A stretch of 64,000 nt of DNA. Origin: an uncultured Rhizobium sp. (GTDB lineage: Bacteria; Pseudomonadota; Alphaproteobacteria; Rhizobiales; Rhizobiaceae). Shown piece after piece: positions 45,299-54,771 of the stretch. Numbering within the stretch: position 1 is the first letter of the stretch; each line of letters opens with the position of its first letter. Below the pieces are notes generated by a model. The model saw only the letters and a program-made list of their open reading frames with translations, was not told where the DNA came from and ran no database searches. The position numbers and the translations under genes were made by a program. The DNA is taken from NCBI GenBank assembly GCA_945952415.1, contig CAMFIF010000010.1, positions 102,570 through 166,569 on the forward strand, written 5' to 3'.

Positions 45299-47383
45299 AT
45301 GGCGCAGCCACCTGCAATACCCCTGCTGAAATCCCCCAACAGCCGCGACATCGGCTTTGCCCTCGGCATCGTCTGCATCCTGTGCATTCTGTTCCTGCCG
45401 ATCCCTGCTTTCCTGATCGACCTCGGCCTTGCCTTCTCGATCGCGCTTTCCGTGCTGATCCTCATGGTTTCGCTCTGGATTCAGCGGCCGCTGGATTTCT
45501 CGTCCTTCCCGACCGTGCTGCTGATCGCGACCATGATCCGCCTGGCGCTCAACATCGCCACCACGCGCGTCATCCTGTCCCATGGCAACGAGGGCCACGG
45601 CGCGGCGGGTCGCGTGATCGCCGGCTTCTCCTCGCTCGTCATGTCCGGCGATTTCGTCATCGGTCTGATCGTTTTCATGATCCTCGTCACGGTGAACTTC
45701 ATCGTGATCACCAAGGGCGCCACCCGTATCGCGGAAGTGGGCGCCCGCTTCACCCTCGATGCCATTCCCGGCAAGCAGATGTCGATCGACGCCGACCTTT
45801 CGGCGGGCATCATCGACGAGAAGGAGGCCCAGCGCCGCCGCCGCGAGCTGGAAGAGGAAAGCTCCTTCTTCGGGGCCATGGACGGTGCATCCAAATTCGT
45901 CCGCGGCGATGCGGTTGCCGGCCTGCTCATCACCGCCATCAACGTCTTCGGCGGCATCATCATCGGCTATTTCCGCCACGGGATGGAAATCGGCCAGGCG
46001 GCCGATGTCTTCGTGAAGCTCTCCGTCGGCGATGGTATCGTCTCGCAGGTGCCCGCACTCATCGTGTCGCTCGCCGCCGGCCTTCTCGTGTCGCGCACCG
46101 GCACGCCGGGCTCAACCGACCAGGCGGTGGTCAGCCAGCTCTCGGGCTATCCCCGCGCCCTTTCGGTCTCGGCGGGTCTGATGATGCTCTTGTCTATCGT
46201 GCCGGGCCTTCCCACCATTCCCTTCGCCACGCTCGGCGCGCTGCTCGGCTTTGCCAGCTGGTACATTCCCCGGCAGATCGAGGCGGAGAACAAGCTGCGC
46301 CGCGAGCAGGAGGAAAAGAAAGTCATCCAGACCAAGGAGCAGGAGAAGGACTCGGTCAAGTCCGTGCTCAAGACCGCGGAAATCGAGCTCGCGCTCGGCA
46401 AGCAGGTCTCCACCCGTCTCCTCGGCGCGCACCAGGAACTCGCTTTCCGTGTCGGCAAGATGCGCAAGAAATTTGCCAGCCAGTACGGTTTCGTGGTGCC
46501 GGAAATCAAGGTCACCGACGATATTGCGATCCCGGAGAAATCCTACCAGATCCGCATCCACGGCACGACGATCGCCTCCAACATGCTGCGCGTCGGCGAA
46601 GTGCTGGTCGTCACCGGTTCCGGCCGCCGGCCCTCCATCCCGGGGGACGAAATCCGCGAACCCGCCTTCGGCATGCCGGCGGTCTCGATCCTCGAAGCCT
46701 TTGCCGAGGATCTGAAGCGCGAGGGCTTCCACCCGATCGACAATGTCTCGGTGGTGCTCACCCACGTTTCGGAAGTCATCCGCAACAACCTGCCGCAGCT
46801 TCTCTCCTACAAGGACGTGAAGATCCTCATCGATCGCCTCGATCCGGAATACAAGAAGCTGGCGGACGAAATCTGCTCGTCGCACATGTCCTACTCGGGC
46901 CTGCAGGCGGTGCTGAAGCTGCTCCTTGCCGAGCGCGTCTCGATCCGCAACCTGCATCTCATTCTCGAAGCGGTCGCCGAGCTTGCGCCCCATGTGCGCA
47001 AGACCGAACAGATCGTCGAGCATGTGCGCGTGCGCATGGCCCAGCAGCTCTGCGGCGACCTGGCCGACAATGGCGTGCTGCGCGTCCTGCGCCTCGGCTC
47101 CAAGTGGGACCTCGTCTTCCACCAGGCGCTGAAGCGCGATGCCAAGGGCGAAGTGGTGGAATTCGATATCGATCCCCGCAGCCTGGAAGAATTTTCCGAA
47201 CAGGCCACCAAGGTTATCCGTGAATTCATGGATCGCGGACTGCCTTTCGTGCTTGTCACATCGCCCGAAACACGGTCCTATGTGCGCATGATCATCGAAC
47301 GTCTGTTCGCCACCCTTCCGGTTCTCTCCCATGTGGAACTGGCCAAGGGCATCGAAATCAAGATTCTGGGTTCCATTTCATGA
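45299..47383 (+). CDS. flhA: Flagellar export gate protein FlhA
   Basis: 694 aa from the ATG at 45299 ([20 protein letters not shown]); the track start at 45242 and the ATG at 45287 lack well-placed ribosome sites. Eight membrane segments in the first 330 residues, with the FHIPEP family core ([43 protein letters not shown]). The cytoplasmic half forms the nonameric docking ring for export chaperones. Overlaps fliR by 4 bp. Confidence 0.96.
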   Translation: MAQPPAIPLLKSPNSRDIGFALGIVCILCILFLPIPAFLIDLGLAFSIALSVLILMVSLWIQRPLDFSSFPTVLLIATMIRLALNIATTRVILSHGNEGHGAAGRVIAGFSSLVMSGDFVIGLIVFMILVTVNFIVITKGATRIAEVGARFTLDAIPGKQMSIDADLSAGIIDEKEAQRRRRELEEESSFFGAMDGASKFVRGDAVAGLLITAINVFGGIIIGYFRHGMEIGQAADVFVKLSVGDGIVSQVPALIVSLAAGLLVSRTGTPGSTDQAVVSQLSGYPRALSVSAGLMMLLSIVPGLPTIPFATLGALLGFASWYIPRQIEAENKLRREQEEKKVIQTKEQEKDSVKSVLKTAEIELALGKQVSTRLLGAHQELAFRVGKMRKKFASQYGFVVPEIKVTDDIAIPEKSYQIRIHGTTIASNMLRVGEVLVVTGSGRRPSIPGDEIREPAFGMPAVSILEAFAEDLKREGFHPIDNVSVVLTHVSEVIRNNLPQLLSYKDVKILIDRLDPEYKKLADEICSSHMSYSGLQAVLKLLLAERVSIRNLHLILEAVAELAPHVRKTEQIVEHVRVRMAQQLCGDLADNGVLRVLRLGSKWDLVFHQALKRDAKGEVVEFDIDPRSLEEFSEQATKVIREFMDRGLPFVLVTSPETRSYVRMIIERLFATLPVLSHVELAKGIEIKILGSIS

Positions 47384-48135
47384 TAACCGACCCCCAGGGG
47401 ACCGTCCTTGCCCTGTTTCTCGCCTTTTGCCGGGTGGGTGGGTGCATGATGGTCCTGCCGGGGTTCTCTTCCGCCCGCGTGCCGCCCATGGTCCGGCTCT
47501 TTGCCGCGCTCGGCCTGTCCATGGCGGTCATGCCCATGGTCTGGGACATCATCTATCCCAAGGTCTCCGGCGGCACCCAGATCGCCTATATCAACCTCAT
47601 CCTCTCGGAAAGCGTGATCGGCGTCATGTATGGCATGCTCGCCCGTTTCTTCACGCTGGGGCTGCAGTTCACCGGCACGGTGCTGACCCAGATGATCGGC
47701 TTCAACGCCCCGCCCGCACCCGACATTCTCGAAGACGCGGCCGAAAACCAGCTGACGAACCTGATCAGCTTCGGCGGGCTCATGGTGCTGTTCGCCATGG
47801 ATTTTCACCACATGGTGTTCCGCGCGCTCCTCGAATCCTACATGCAGATGCCGGTCGGCGGTGCACTCCAGATCCAGAAGCTCCTGATTTCGCTGACGGA
47901 TACGGCGCGCGTCACCACGCTCATCATGCTGAGGCTCGCAAGCCCCTTCATCATTTACGGCCTGATCTTCAACATCTCGATCGGCATGATCAACAAGCTC
48001 GCCCAGCAGATCCCGATCTACTTCATCTCCACGCCCTATCTCATCGCGGGCGGCCTGTTCATGCTTTATTTGTCGATCGCGGCCATGCTGAAGCAGTTCG
48101 CGGATGCTTTCCCCTCGATCTTCCTCGGACTTTAG
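47380..48135 (+). CDS. fliR: Flagellar export gate protein FliR
   Basis: 251 aa integral membrane protein with six or so membrane helices ([20 protein letters not shown] near the N-terminus; [20 protein letters not shown] near the C-terminus). Completes the FliPQR pore. Coupled to flhA by ATGA and followed after 10 bp by the FliJ-like gene. Confidence 0.95.
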   Translation: MITDPQGTVLALFLAFCRVGGCMMVLPGFSSARVPPMVRLFAALGLSMAVMPMVWDIIYPKVSGGTQIAYINLILSESVIGVMYGMLARFFTLGLQFTGTVLTQMIGFNAPPAPDILEDAAENQLTNLISFGGLMVLFAMDFHHMVFRALLESYMQMPVGGALQIQKLLISLTDTARVTTLIMLRLASPFIIYGLIFNISIGMINKLAQQIPIYFISTPYLIAGGLFMLYLSIAAMLKQFADAFPSIFLGL

Positions 48136-48145
48136 GAGGCTTGCC

Positions 48146-48562
48146 ATGCCGCCGATCACCCGTTCGGAAAAACTGAAGCGCCTCGTCGCCGTGCAGCGGC
48201 ATCTCGAAAAGATCGCCGAAAGCGATCTTGCCGCCACCACGCGCCAGCGCCAGGAAGTCAACCAGACCATGGATGTGGTGATGGAAGCCATCGGCTCGCT
48301 GAGCGACGTGCACCGCATGTTCGCCCAGAATTATGCCGGCCGCTTCAGCCGCCTTTCGGTGCAGGATGCCCAGCTTGCCGGCATGCAGAACCTGCATGAG
48401 CGCCGCGTTCTGAAGGAGCGCACCAAGGCCGAGCGGCTCGAAGAACACATGGTCGATGCACGCGATGCCGAGCAGCGCGAAACCGACGACAATGCCATTT
48501 ACGACCTGATCGACATGAGCGTTGCGGCCACGACAGCCTCCAGCAAGGTTCAAAAGACATAG
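48146..48562 (+). CDS. Probable FliJ-like coiled-coil export protein
   Basis: 138 aa from the ATG at 48146, which has a near-perfect TTTAGGAGG site; the track start 48104 lies in fliR. Almost the whole protein is predicted coiled coil with heptads (RLVAVQRHLEKIAESDLAAT, ERTKAERLEEHMVDARDAEQ), the form and size of FliJ, the stalk that connects FliI to FlhA. No other fliJ is present, and the position behind fliR is fitting. Identity rests on shape and context, not on a recognised motif. Confidence 0.6.
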   Translation: MPPITRSEKLKRLVAVQRHLEKIAESDLAATTRQRQEVNQTMDVVMEAIGSLSDVHRMFAQNYAGRFSRLSVQDAQLAGMQNLHERRVLKERTKAERLEEHMVDARDAEQRETDDNAIYDLIDMSVAATTASSKVQKT

Positions 48563-48593
48563 TCGCCTCAACAGGCATTGAGAGGACTATGCA

Positions 48594-49160
48594 TTGGCTA
48601 TTTCGCCTCCAAGTGATTTGGTGCTCGACGTCGTGCGCGCTGCAGATCCCCAGCAGGTGCAGGAAGCGCAGGCAAAACTGAAGGCAAATCGCGCGGCATT
48701 CCGCGCCACCAGCCTTGCGGATGCGGGTGCCGGTTTCGGCGCATCGCTCGATCAGGTCAGCAACGCATCCTTCGATGCGGGGCTGTCCAAGGTGCGCCAT
48801 ACGGGCGTGGACCCGAAGGCGGTGCCGAAGGCCTACCGCGAATACGAGGCCGTCTTCCTGCAGAATTTCACCAAGTCCATGATGCCTGACAGCGAAGATG
48901 TCTATGGCAAGGGCGTGGCCGGCGAAATGTGGAAGAGCATGGCAGCCGAGCAGATAGGCTCCGCGCTCGCCCAGGGCCGCGGCATGGGCATTGCCGAGCA
49001 GATGTTTGCCCAGGCGGTGGCCCGCCAGCAGGTGCACGGGACGCTGAACCCCGTGACCGACGAGCATGACCGCCAGGCGGCCCTGAGCGCGATCCGCGAT
49101 CTGGAACGCCGCACCTTCGGCCTGTCCGGTGCCGATTCCGATACATCCAGCAAAGCATGA
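48594..49160 (+). CDS. FlgJ/CheL-type rod-binding protein
   Basis: 188 aa starting at a TTG with GAGAGGA 7 bp upstream; no in-frame ATG fits. The C-terminal part is the rod-binding domain found in the N-terminal half of FlgJ (YEAVFLQNFTKSMMPDSEDV; GRGMGIAEQMFAQAVARQQV). There is no muramidase domain, as in Caulobacter CheL. It likely caps the growing rod, with the separate lytic transglycosylase at 36397 supplying wall opening. Confidence 0.82.
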   Translation: MAISPPSDLVLDVVRAADPQQVQEAQAKLKANRAAFRATSLADAGAGFGASLDQVSNASFDAGLSKVRHTGVDPKAVPKAYREYEAVFLQNFTKSMMPDSEDVYGKGVAGEMWKSMAAEQIGSALAQGRGMGIAEQMFAQAVARQQVHGTLNPVTDEHDRQAALSAIRDLERRTFGLSGADSDTSSKA

Positions 49161-49172
49161 ATGGAATAGACA

Positions 49173-49538
49173 ATGGAAGTTCTCAATAGCGACTACAGGA
49201 TCAAATCGGTGCTGGGCCGTCTTGAGCTCATCATCGACAACGAGAACGAACGGATCGGCACCGATCCGCAATTTGATCTCAAGGTCTCGAATGCTCACAA
49301 GAGCCGCTGCCTTTATGAACTGACCATGCTTTTCCGCGATACGGACCAGCATGAAATTGCCCGTTCCTACATGAAGCAGATGCATGACCTGCGCCAGAAG
49401 CTGGCCATGAACGCCACCCGCGTGCAGGCCCATCTGGAAGCCGTGCGTGCTGTCGCCGACATCCTGAAAGCCGCCATGCGTGACGAGGATGCGGATGGCA
49501 CCTATTCCCAGGAACAGTTCCGCTACGGGGATGCCTGA
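49173..49538 (+). CDS. Small helical flagellar-region protein, possibly a FlgN-type chaperone
   Basis: 121 aa, wholly helical and charged (LGRLELIIDNENERIGTDPQ; HEIARSYMKQMHDLRQKLAM), no signal or membrane segment. It lies between the rod-binding and FliL-like genes and overlaps the next start by one base. Its size and composition fit an export chaperone such as FlgN for FlgK/FlgL, which is otherwise missing here, but I see no diagnostic motif. Confidence 0.6.
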   Translation: MEVLNSDYRIKSVLGRLELIIDNENERIGTDPQFDLKVSNAHKSRCLYELTMLFRDTDQHEIARSYMKQMHDLRQKLAMNATRVQAHLEAVRAVADILKAAMRDEDADGTYSQEQFRYGDA

Positions 49539-50134
49539 TGCTGAAAGTCGTGGCCGCCGGCATCTGGGTCTGCATCGTGACGCTCGGAGCGGTCTATTTC
49601 TCCGTGCAGATGGGGACCGCGCCGCCGGTGGATGAGGCCGCCCAGAAGAAGGCAGCCCTCGAAGTGGTCAAGGGCGAATCCATCTCCGTTCCCGTTCTCA
49701 AGGACGGGGCGGTGAACGGCTATTTCATCAGCCGCATTTCCTTCATGATGGACAAGACCAAGCTGAAGGATGGCGCGCTGCCCATCACCGAATACATGAC
49801 CGACGAGCTCTTCTCGCTGCTGGTCGGCAACCAGATGATCGATCTCGCCGATCCCAAGGCCTTCAAGCTCGAAGAGTTCAAGAAGCTCGTCAAGGAAGAC
49901 CTGAACAAGCGGATGGGCGGCGACTATATTGCCGAAGTGCTGGTGGAACAGCTGGATTATCTCTCCAAGGACGATATCCGTGTCGGCCAGTCCGGCGGCA
50001 AGCCCAAACCGCCGCAGCCGATCGTCACGCCGGAAAAGCTGCCCGGAGCCGAAGGCGAGGGCGGAGCCAAGGCGGAAGGGGGCGCTGCCCCCGAAGGCGA
50101 GGCAAAGGCGGCCGAACCTGCAAAGACGGAATAA
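49538..50134 (+). CDS. Second FliL-like membrane protein
   Basis: 198 aa. Membrane anchor at residues 3 to 22, then a periplasmic domain whose end (MTDELFSLLVGNQMIDLADP, LVKEDLNKRMGGDYIAEVLV) follows the pattern of the FliL C-terminal domain, then a Pro/Glu/Ala/Gly-rich tail of 50 residues. The true fliL is at 18361. It may be a stator-associated paralogue. Last gene of the flagellar block, followed by a terminator. Confidence 0.6.
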   Translation: MLKVVAAGIWVCIVTLGAVYFSVQMGTAPPVDEAAQKKAALEVVKGESISVPVLKDGAVNGYFISRISFMMDKTKLKDGALPITEYMTDELFSLLVGNQMIDLADPKAFKLEEFKKLVKEDLNKRMGGDYIAEVLVEQLDYLSKDDIRVGQSGGKPKPPQPIVTPEKLPGAEGEGGAKAEGGAAPEGEAKAAEPAKTE

Positions 50135-50160
50135 GCGACCCGCAAGGCGCTGAAAGACAG

Positions 50161-50189
50161 GAATGGCGGACCCGAAAGGTCCGCCATTC
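50161..50189 (+). terminator. Terminator closing the flagellar block
   Basis: Perfect 12-bp stem GAATGGCGGACC/GGTCCGCCATTC with CGAAA loop; only a short T run follows (GCCGTTTC). Confidence 0.8.
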
Positions 50190-50354
50190 GCCGTTTCAGG
50201 GTTAACAGAAGCCTTCGACGATCCCTCGAATGCGAGCATGAGGGCTAAACGGACTTTCACTTATAACTGATAGTTATTCCCCAAACCAAAAAACACCTCC
50301 ACCGCACGGGCCTGACCCGGGGACGGATGGAGCAAGAAGAAACGGGGATATGAC

Positions 50355-51167
50355 ATGGCACATGCGCTCGACTTCCTTCCGGCCTCAATTACCCGAAAGG
50401 CCGCTCCCCGCGTCGCCAAGGCCAGTTTCAAGACCCTGTTCGGTCTTCCGGTTTGCGATTTCGGCTGGGAGCAGGCCCTCTATCACGTTCGTGCAGCGAT
50501 CGGGGGAGAAGGCCGCCAGACGGTGCTTTCCTTCCTGGATGCATCCGAGGTGAACCGGCTTTCCACCCGCCGCGGCCATCGCGAGGCGCTTGCCCGTCGC
50601 CTTCTTCTTGCCGATGGGGCCGCCATCGACCTTGCTGCCCGTCTCGTCACCGGCACGTCCTTTCCCGCAAGCTTCCGGGACAGCGATTTCATTCCGGCGC
50701 TGACGACCTATCTGTCGGAGCCGATGCGCATCGGCGTGCTCGCGGGCGATTCGACGCTGCTTGCCGAGGCGGTCGCGGGCTTCCGCCGCCATGCCCCCTG
50801 GCACCAGTTCCTTGCCCTGCCGGCGGATGCCGACGTGCTCGGCAATCCCGTACCGCTGCTGGAGCGGATCGCCGAGGCAGAGCTTGATATCCTGATCCTG
50901 GCGACGGATGGCGAGACCCGCGACACGCTGATCGAGCACCATCTCCGTCCGGCCCATGCCTCGCTTGTCATCACCGGCGGCGAGGTGCTTGCGGTCATGG
51001 CAGGCCGCAAGGCCCGGATTGACCGCCGCCGCCGCAAGCGCGGGCTCGAATGGCTTTTTCGCCTGAAGGCCGATCCGAAGGGCGTTCTCGTGAAAGCCAT
51101 CGGCACCCTGCCTGCCTTTGGCCTGCACCTTGCCCGCGAATGCCTGCGAAGCCTCGACAAACGTTGA
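50355..51167 (+). CDS. WecG/TagA/CpsF-family glycosyltransferase
   Basis: 270 aa, cytoplasmic. The family features are visible: FGLPVCDFGWEQALYHV at the start, the Asp of LADGAAIDLAARL in the substrate region, and a GV/AGD nucleotide-binding-like stretch (MRIGVLAGDSTLLAEAVAGF). Members transfer ManNAcA-type sugars or related residues onto lipid-linked acceptors. The basic C-terminus (RRRRKRGLEWLFRL) suits membrane association. Together with the Wzz-like gene downstream it suggests a small surface-polysaccharide unit. Confidence 0.8.
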   Translation: MAHALDFLPASITRKAAPRVAKASFKTLFGLPVCDFGWEQALYHVRAAIGGEGRQTVLSFLDASEVNRLSTRRGHREALARRLLLADGAAIDLAARLVTGTSFPASFRDSDFIPALTTYLSEPMRIGVLAGDSTLLAEAVAGFRRHAPWHQFLALPADADVLGNPVPLLERIAEAELDILILATDGETRDTLIEHHLRPAHASLVITGGEVLAVMAGRKARIDRRRRKRGLEWLFRLKADPKGVLVKAIGTLPAFGLHLARECLRSLDKR

Positions 51168-51204
51168 GGAATTTCGGCGCGCTCCGGTCGCTCGCCTTCT
51201 GGTG

Positions 51205-51223
51205 TTAAGTCTCGGTTAACCAT
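51205..51223 (+). promoter_or_regulatory. CtrA-like box upstream of the Wzz-like gene
   Basis: TTAA-gtctcgg-TTAACCAT, a full match including the extended half, 33 bp before the start codon. The best single CtrA-type site in the window. Confidence 0.6.
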
Positions 51224-51255
51224 CCGCCTTTAGCCTGCATTTACCAAGGGGACCC

Positions 51256-52914
51256 ATGGCTGGAGCCCTTGCGCAGGGATCTGGCGTCATGAATGCGAAG
51301 AACAACATTCCGGGTGGAAGCGGCCCCGCGGGACCGCCCGCGGCCGGCGGGGCGCAGCGCCTCGGCCGGGCGGCGCTGCTCGTGCTCGGCCTGACGGCAA
51401 CCGGCGCCTGCCTGCCGCTACTGCTTCAGCCCCGCGAAACCCAGCCCTGGCTTGCCTCCGTCACCCTCTCCGTGCGCGATCCCGTTGGCAATCCGCTGCC
51501 CGATACGCTCCAGCAATCGCTTTCCGATGCCCGCACCGACGAGGCGCTGGGCCGCGCCGTCGATCTTCTCGGGCTCGACCGGGACCCGGAATTTGCCGGC
51601 ACCGAGGTCAACTGGCTGACCGTTGCCCATGAGATCGTTTCCGGCGCCGAAGATGGCGCCACCGATCCCCGCCACCGCGCCATTCGCGCCCTGGCCTTGA
51701 AGACCGCTGTGCGCCACAAGCCGGGCGATGCGGAAGCCCGCCTGCTGGTCACCGCCTCCAGCCAGGATAAGGCGATCCGGATCGCCGAGGCCCTTGCAAC
51801 CGTCTATTCCGCCGCAACCGAAATCACCGGGGCCGTTCCCGAACAGGCGGCGATGGCCGAGGCTGAAAAGGCCGAGGCCGCGCTCGCCGAATTCCGCAAT
51901 GCGCCCGCCAATGCCGGCCTCACCGACGTGCTGCTGAAACGCAGCCGACTGAAGGGGCTCGATGCCCATCGGGCCGAAATGCTCTTAGCCATCCGGCCTG
52001 AGGCCGATCTCTCCGATGCGACCGTCAATGACGTGATCTCCGGCCGGCTCGGTGCCGCCATCGAGGATCCGCAGCTGACCGCACTCGGCAAGGCCTATAC
52101 CGAGGCTTCCATGCAGCGCTCGGCCCTTGCGGTTTCTCTGGGGCCGAAACATCCCCGTCTGCAGCAGGCCGACGCCGAGTTGCAGAAGGCGCGGGACGCG
52201 CTTCAGGCAAGATTGAAACTGCTGAAGGCCGAAAGCGGCGACCAGGCGCGCAACCGCGAGAAGATGCTCGCATCGCTCGATGAAAAACGCCAGCAGCTCA
52301 GCCAGGAGATCGCCGGGAGCGGCATCGATCTCGACCGCTACGATGCGCTGGTTGCCGCCCTGGACAAGGCCCGCGATGCGGCGCGCGCGCCGGCTGCAAC
52401 CGAAAGCGCAAAGCTGCCGATCTACGATGCCTCGGCCCCTGATGTGCTCCAGCCCGTAAAGGCCGCGCTGTCCACCTGGCAGATCCTCATGGGCGGCCTG
52501 TCCGGCCTGGGTGCCGGTCTCGCCTTCGTGCTCGCCCGGCGCAGCCATGGCCGCCGTGCCCCGGCGGCAAAACCGGAGCGCCCGCAGGCGCCGCCTCGCA
52601 GGGAGCCGCCACCTGCCGAAAGGCCGGCACCGCGCCGGGCGGACTCGCTTGAAAGCACGAAGCCGCTCCACCGGCACCATGCCGCCGCCAATGCCGAGAT
52701 CCTGCCGCAGCCGGTCCAGCCCCCCCCGCAGCCGAAGCCAAGGCTGAAGCACGCCTCGCCCGAACCGGCCCCCATTCCCACGGTGGAAAAGCTTCGGCGC
52801 GTCGCCCCCCATCTCTTCGAGGCGGACCGGTCCGAACGGGAAGTGGAGCGCCTCCGGGAGGAGCTGGCGGATCTCCGCCGCCGTGTCCTCGTTTCCGCCG
52901 GACACCGCATTTGA
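51256..52914 (+). CDS. Wzz/ExoP-like polysaccharide chain-length protein without kinase domain
   Basis: 552 aa, AAGGGGA before the ATG. Membrane segment near residues 38 to 55, then a periplasmic domain with coiled coil and the LGPKHPRLQQADAELQKARD stretch typical of the GumC/ExoP group, and a second membrane segment near 398 to 418 (WQILMGGLSGLGAGLAFVLA). The cytoplasmic tail is Pro/Arg-rich and has no Walker motifs, so the BY-kinase of full ExoP is absent. Probably sets polymer length with a separate polymerase. Confidence 0.82.
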   Translation: MAGALAQGSGVMNAKNNIPGGSGPAGPPAAGGAQRLGRAALLVLGLTATGACLPLLLQPRETQPWLASVTLSVRDPVGNPLPDTLQQSLSDARTDEALGRAVDLLGLDRDPEFAGTEVNWLTVAHEIVSGAEDGATDPRHRAIRALALKTAVRHKPGDAEARLLVTASSQDKAIRIAEALATVYSAATEITGAVPEQAAMAEAEKAEAALAEFRNAPANAGLTDVLLKRSRLKGLDAHRAEMLLAIRPEADLSDATVNDVISGRLGAAIEDPQLTALGKAYTEASMQRSALAVSLGPKHPRLQQADAELQKARDALQARLKLLKAESGDQARNREKMLASLDEKRQQLSQEIAGSGIDLDRYDALVAALDKARDAARAPAATESAKLPIYDASAPDVLQPVKAALSTWQILMGGLSGLGAGLAFVLARRSHGRRAPAAKPERPQAPPRREPPPAERPAPRRADSLESTKPLHRHHAAANAEILPQPVQPPPQPKPRLKHASPEPAPIPTVEKLRRVAPHLFEADRSEREVERLREELADLRRRVLVSAGHRI

Positions 52915-53140
52915 CTTTTCCCTTAAGACGGTCAATGAGCATATCGGAATAAGAACAAACAGACCCGGCTTGCCGCAAACGGACAGGTTTAGGCGCTCCA
53001 AGGCCAATCTGCCGTCGCGGCGGAACCTAGAGTGGCGCCGGAAGGCGAGGCGGGCATAGCCCTCGCCGGCCTGCCGCCGCTGCATCCCGTGGGCAGGACG
53101 GCCGGTCTGATGCGTTTTGACAAGGCAGGGAGATTTGCAC

Positions 53141-54040
53141 GTGACGACTGTAATTGATGGGAAGGAAGTTGCCGCTTCGGTAATCGACGCGGTGAAGGCG
53201 GCCAGCGCCAGCCTGGAACAGGAAACGGGCGTGAAGACCGGTCTCGCCGTCATCATCGTCGGCAATGATCCGGCCAGCCACGCCTATGTGAATTCCAAGA
53301 GCAAGATGGCGAAGGAATGCGGCTTCAAGTCGGTTCAGCACACGCTGCCGGAGGAAACCACGCAGGAAGAACTGGCAAGCCTCGTGGCAACGCTGAACAA
53401 GGATCCCTCCATCCACGGCATTCTCGTGCAGCTGCCCCTGCCGAAGCATCTCAATTCCGATCCCATCATCCAGTCCATCCTGCCGGAAAAGGATGTGGAC
53501 GGCCTGCATGTGGTGAATGCCGGCAAGCTGGCCACGGGCGATTCCGATACGGGTCTTGTGTCCTGCACGCCTGCCGGTTCCATGGTCTTCGTCCGCCGCA
53601 CCCATGGCGAGGACCTCTCGGGGCTTAACGCCGTGGTCATCGGCCGCTCCAACCTTTTCGGCAAGCCGATGGCCCAGCTGCTGCTGGCTGCCAATGCCAC
53701 CGTCACCGTCGCCCATTCCCGCACCAGGGACCTGCCCGGCATCTGCCGCACCGCCGATATCCTGGTGGCCGCCGTCGGCCGCCCGGAAATGGTCAAGGCC
53801 GACTGGGTGAAGCCCGGCGCCACGGTCATCGATGTCGGCATCAACCGCGTATCCGCTCCGGAAAAGGGCGAGGGCAAGTCGAAGCTCGTCGGCGACGTCG
53901 CCTTCGATGAATGCGCCCGTGTCGCCTCGGTGATCACCCCGGTTCCGGGTGGCGTCGGCCCGATGACGATTGCCATGCTGATGGCGAATACGGTGATTGC
54001 CGCCTGCCGCTCGGCCGGCAAGCCGGCGCCGAAGTTCTGA
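53141..54040 (+). CDS. folD: Bifunctional methylenetetrahydrofolate dehydrogenase/cyclohydrolase FolD
   Basis: 299 aa from a GTG at 53141 with GGGAG 8 bp upstream; the TTG at 53117 in the track is poorer. Converts 5,10-methylene-THF to 10-formyl-THF with NADP. Motifs: [15 protein letters not shown] with the catalytic Lys, [16 protein letters not shown] in the Rossmann part, and [15 protein letters not shown] at the end. Stands alone, not part of an evident operon. Confidence 0.97.
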   Translation: MTTVIDGKEVAASVIDAVKAASASLEQETGVKTGLAVIIVGNDPASHAYVNSKSKMAKECGFKSVQHTLPEETTQEELASLVATLNKDPSIHGILVQLPLPKHLNSDPIIQSILPEKDVDGLHVVNAGKLATGDSDTGLVSCTPAGSMVFVRRTHGEDLSGLNAVVIGRSNLFGKPMAQLLLAANATVTVAHSRTRDLPGICRTADILVAAVGRPEMVKADWVKPGATVIDVGINRVSAPEKGEGKSKLVGDVAFDECARVASVITPVPGGVGPMTIAMLMANTVIAACRSAGKPAPKF

Positions 54041-54285
54041 CGATGGGATGAACGGGGCCGCTCTGGCGGCCCCGGCTCCTGCCTGTCCGTCTTTTGCGGT
54101 AACGGAATGGCGGGAACGGCCTGGCGGGCTATGTCCACAGCGCAGAGCCCATTCTCTCCCTATTTTTCCAACCCTCTGTTAAATTTCGGCTGCTAGTCTG
54201 CCACCTCAAGAACGAGTCTGGAGTGGTAGTAGTGCGTATGATGGCTCCGCCGAAAGAGCACTTCCTGAACAGGGAAGAGTCTTTC

Positions 54286-54642
54286 ATGTATGACCGGGAA
54301 AGCCGGTTCACGATGGAAGAAACGCTGAATGCGGCCCGCATCGAATATCAGGAGCGGGTGGTCACCCATCTTGCATCCCGGCGTTGCGATCTGGTGCGGA
54401 TTTCCCCGGCCGGCGCGGTGCTGTCGCTACTCACCCAGTTCCACGTGCCCAAGCAGTTCTATCTCGATATTCCCGATGCGCGGATCGCCAAGATCGGCTG
54501 CGTGCTGATGAAGACCTTTACAAACAACACCATCGAGGCCCGCTTCCTGAAGCTTTTGACGAAGCGGGAAATGGATCGCATCTTCGTCTTCAGCACCCAT
54601 CCGGCCCATCGCGACCGGGTACTCGACGTCCGCAACTGGTAA
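54286..54642 (+). CDS. Degenerate PilZ-like protein
   Basis: 118 aa from the ATG at 54286 with AGGGAAGAG upstream; a longer GTG start at 54223 is possible. RRCDLVRISPAGAVLSLLTQ recalls the second PilZ motif (DxSxxG) with Arg in place of Asp, and the following beta-rich part resembles the PilZ proteins at 55702. The RxxxR motif is not clear, so c-di-GMP binding is doubtful. Function unknown. Confidence 0.6.
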   Translation: MYDRESRFTMEETLNAARIEYQERVVTHLASRRCDLVRISPAGAVLSLLTQFHVPKQFYLDIPDARIAKIGCVLMKTFTNNTIEARFLKLLTKREMDRIFVFSTHPAHRDRVLDVRNW

Positions 54643-54771
54643 GTACGGGAGAGGCGCCCAAAAGCCTCGGCGCGCATTTCCGCCCCCGCCGCTGTCGCAT
54701 CGAGAACATGGAGGCGAAAGGTCCGCGGCTACTATCCCGGGAACAGGACCGTTTCCGAAGGATAAGCCGCC

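Noticed and set aside
52915-53140. Riboswitch upstream of folD
   Set aside because: GC-rich with local hairpins, but no layout I can match to a known folate or other riboswitch class.
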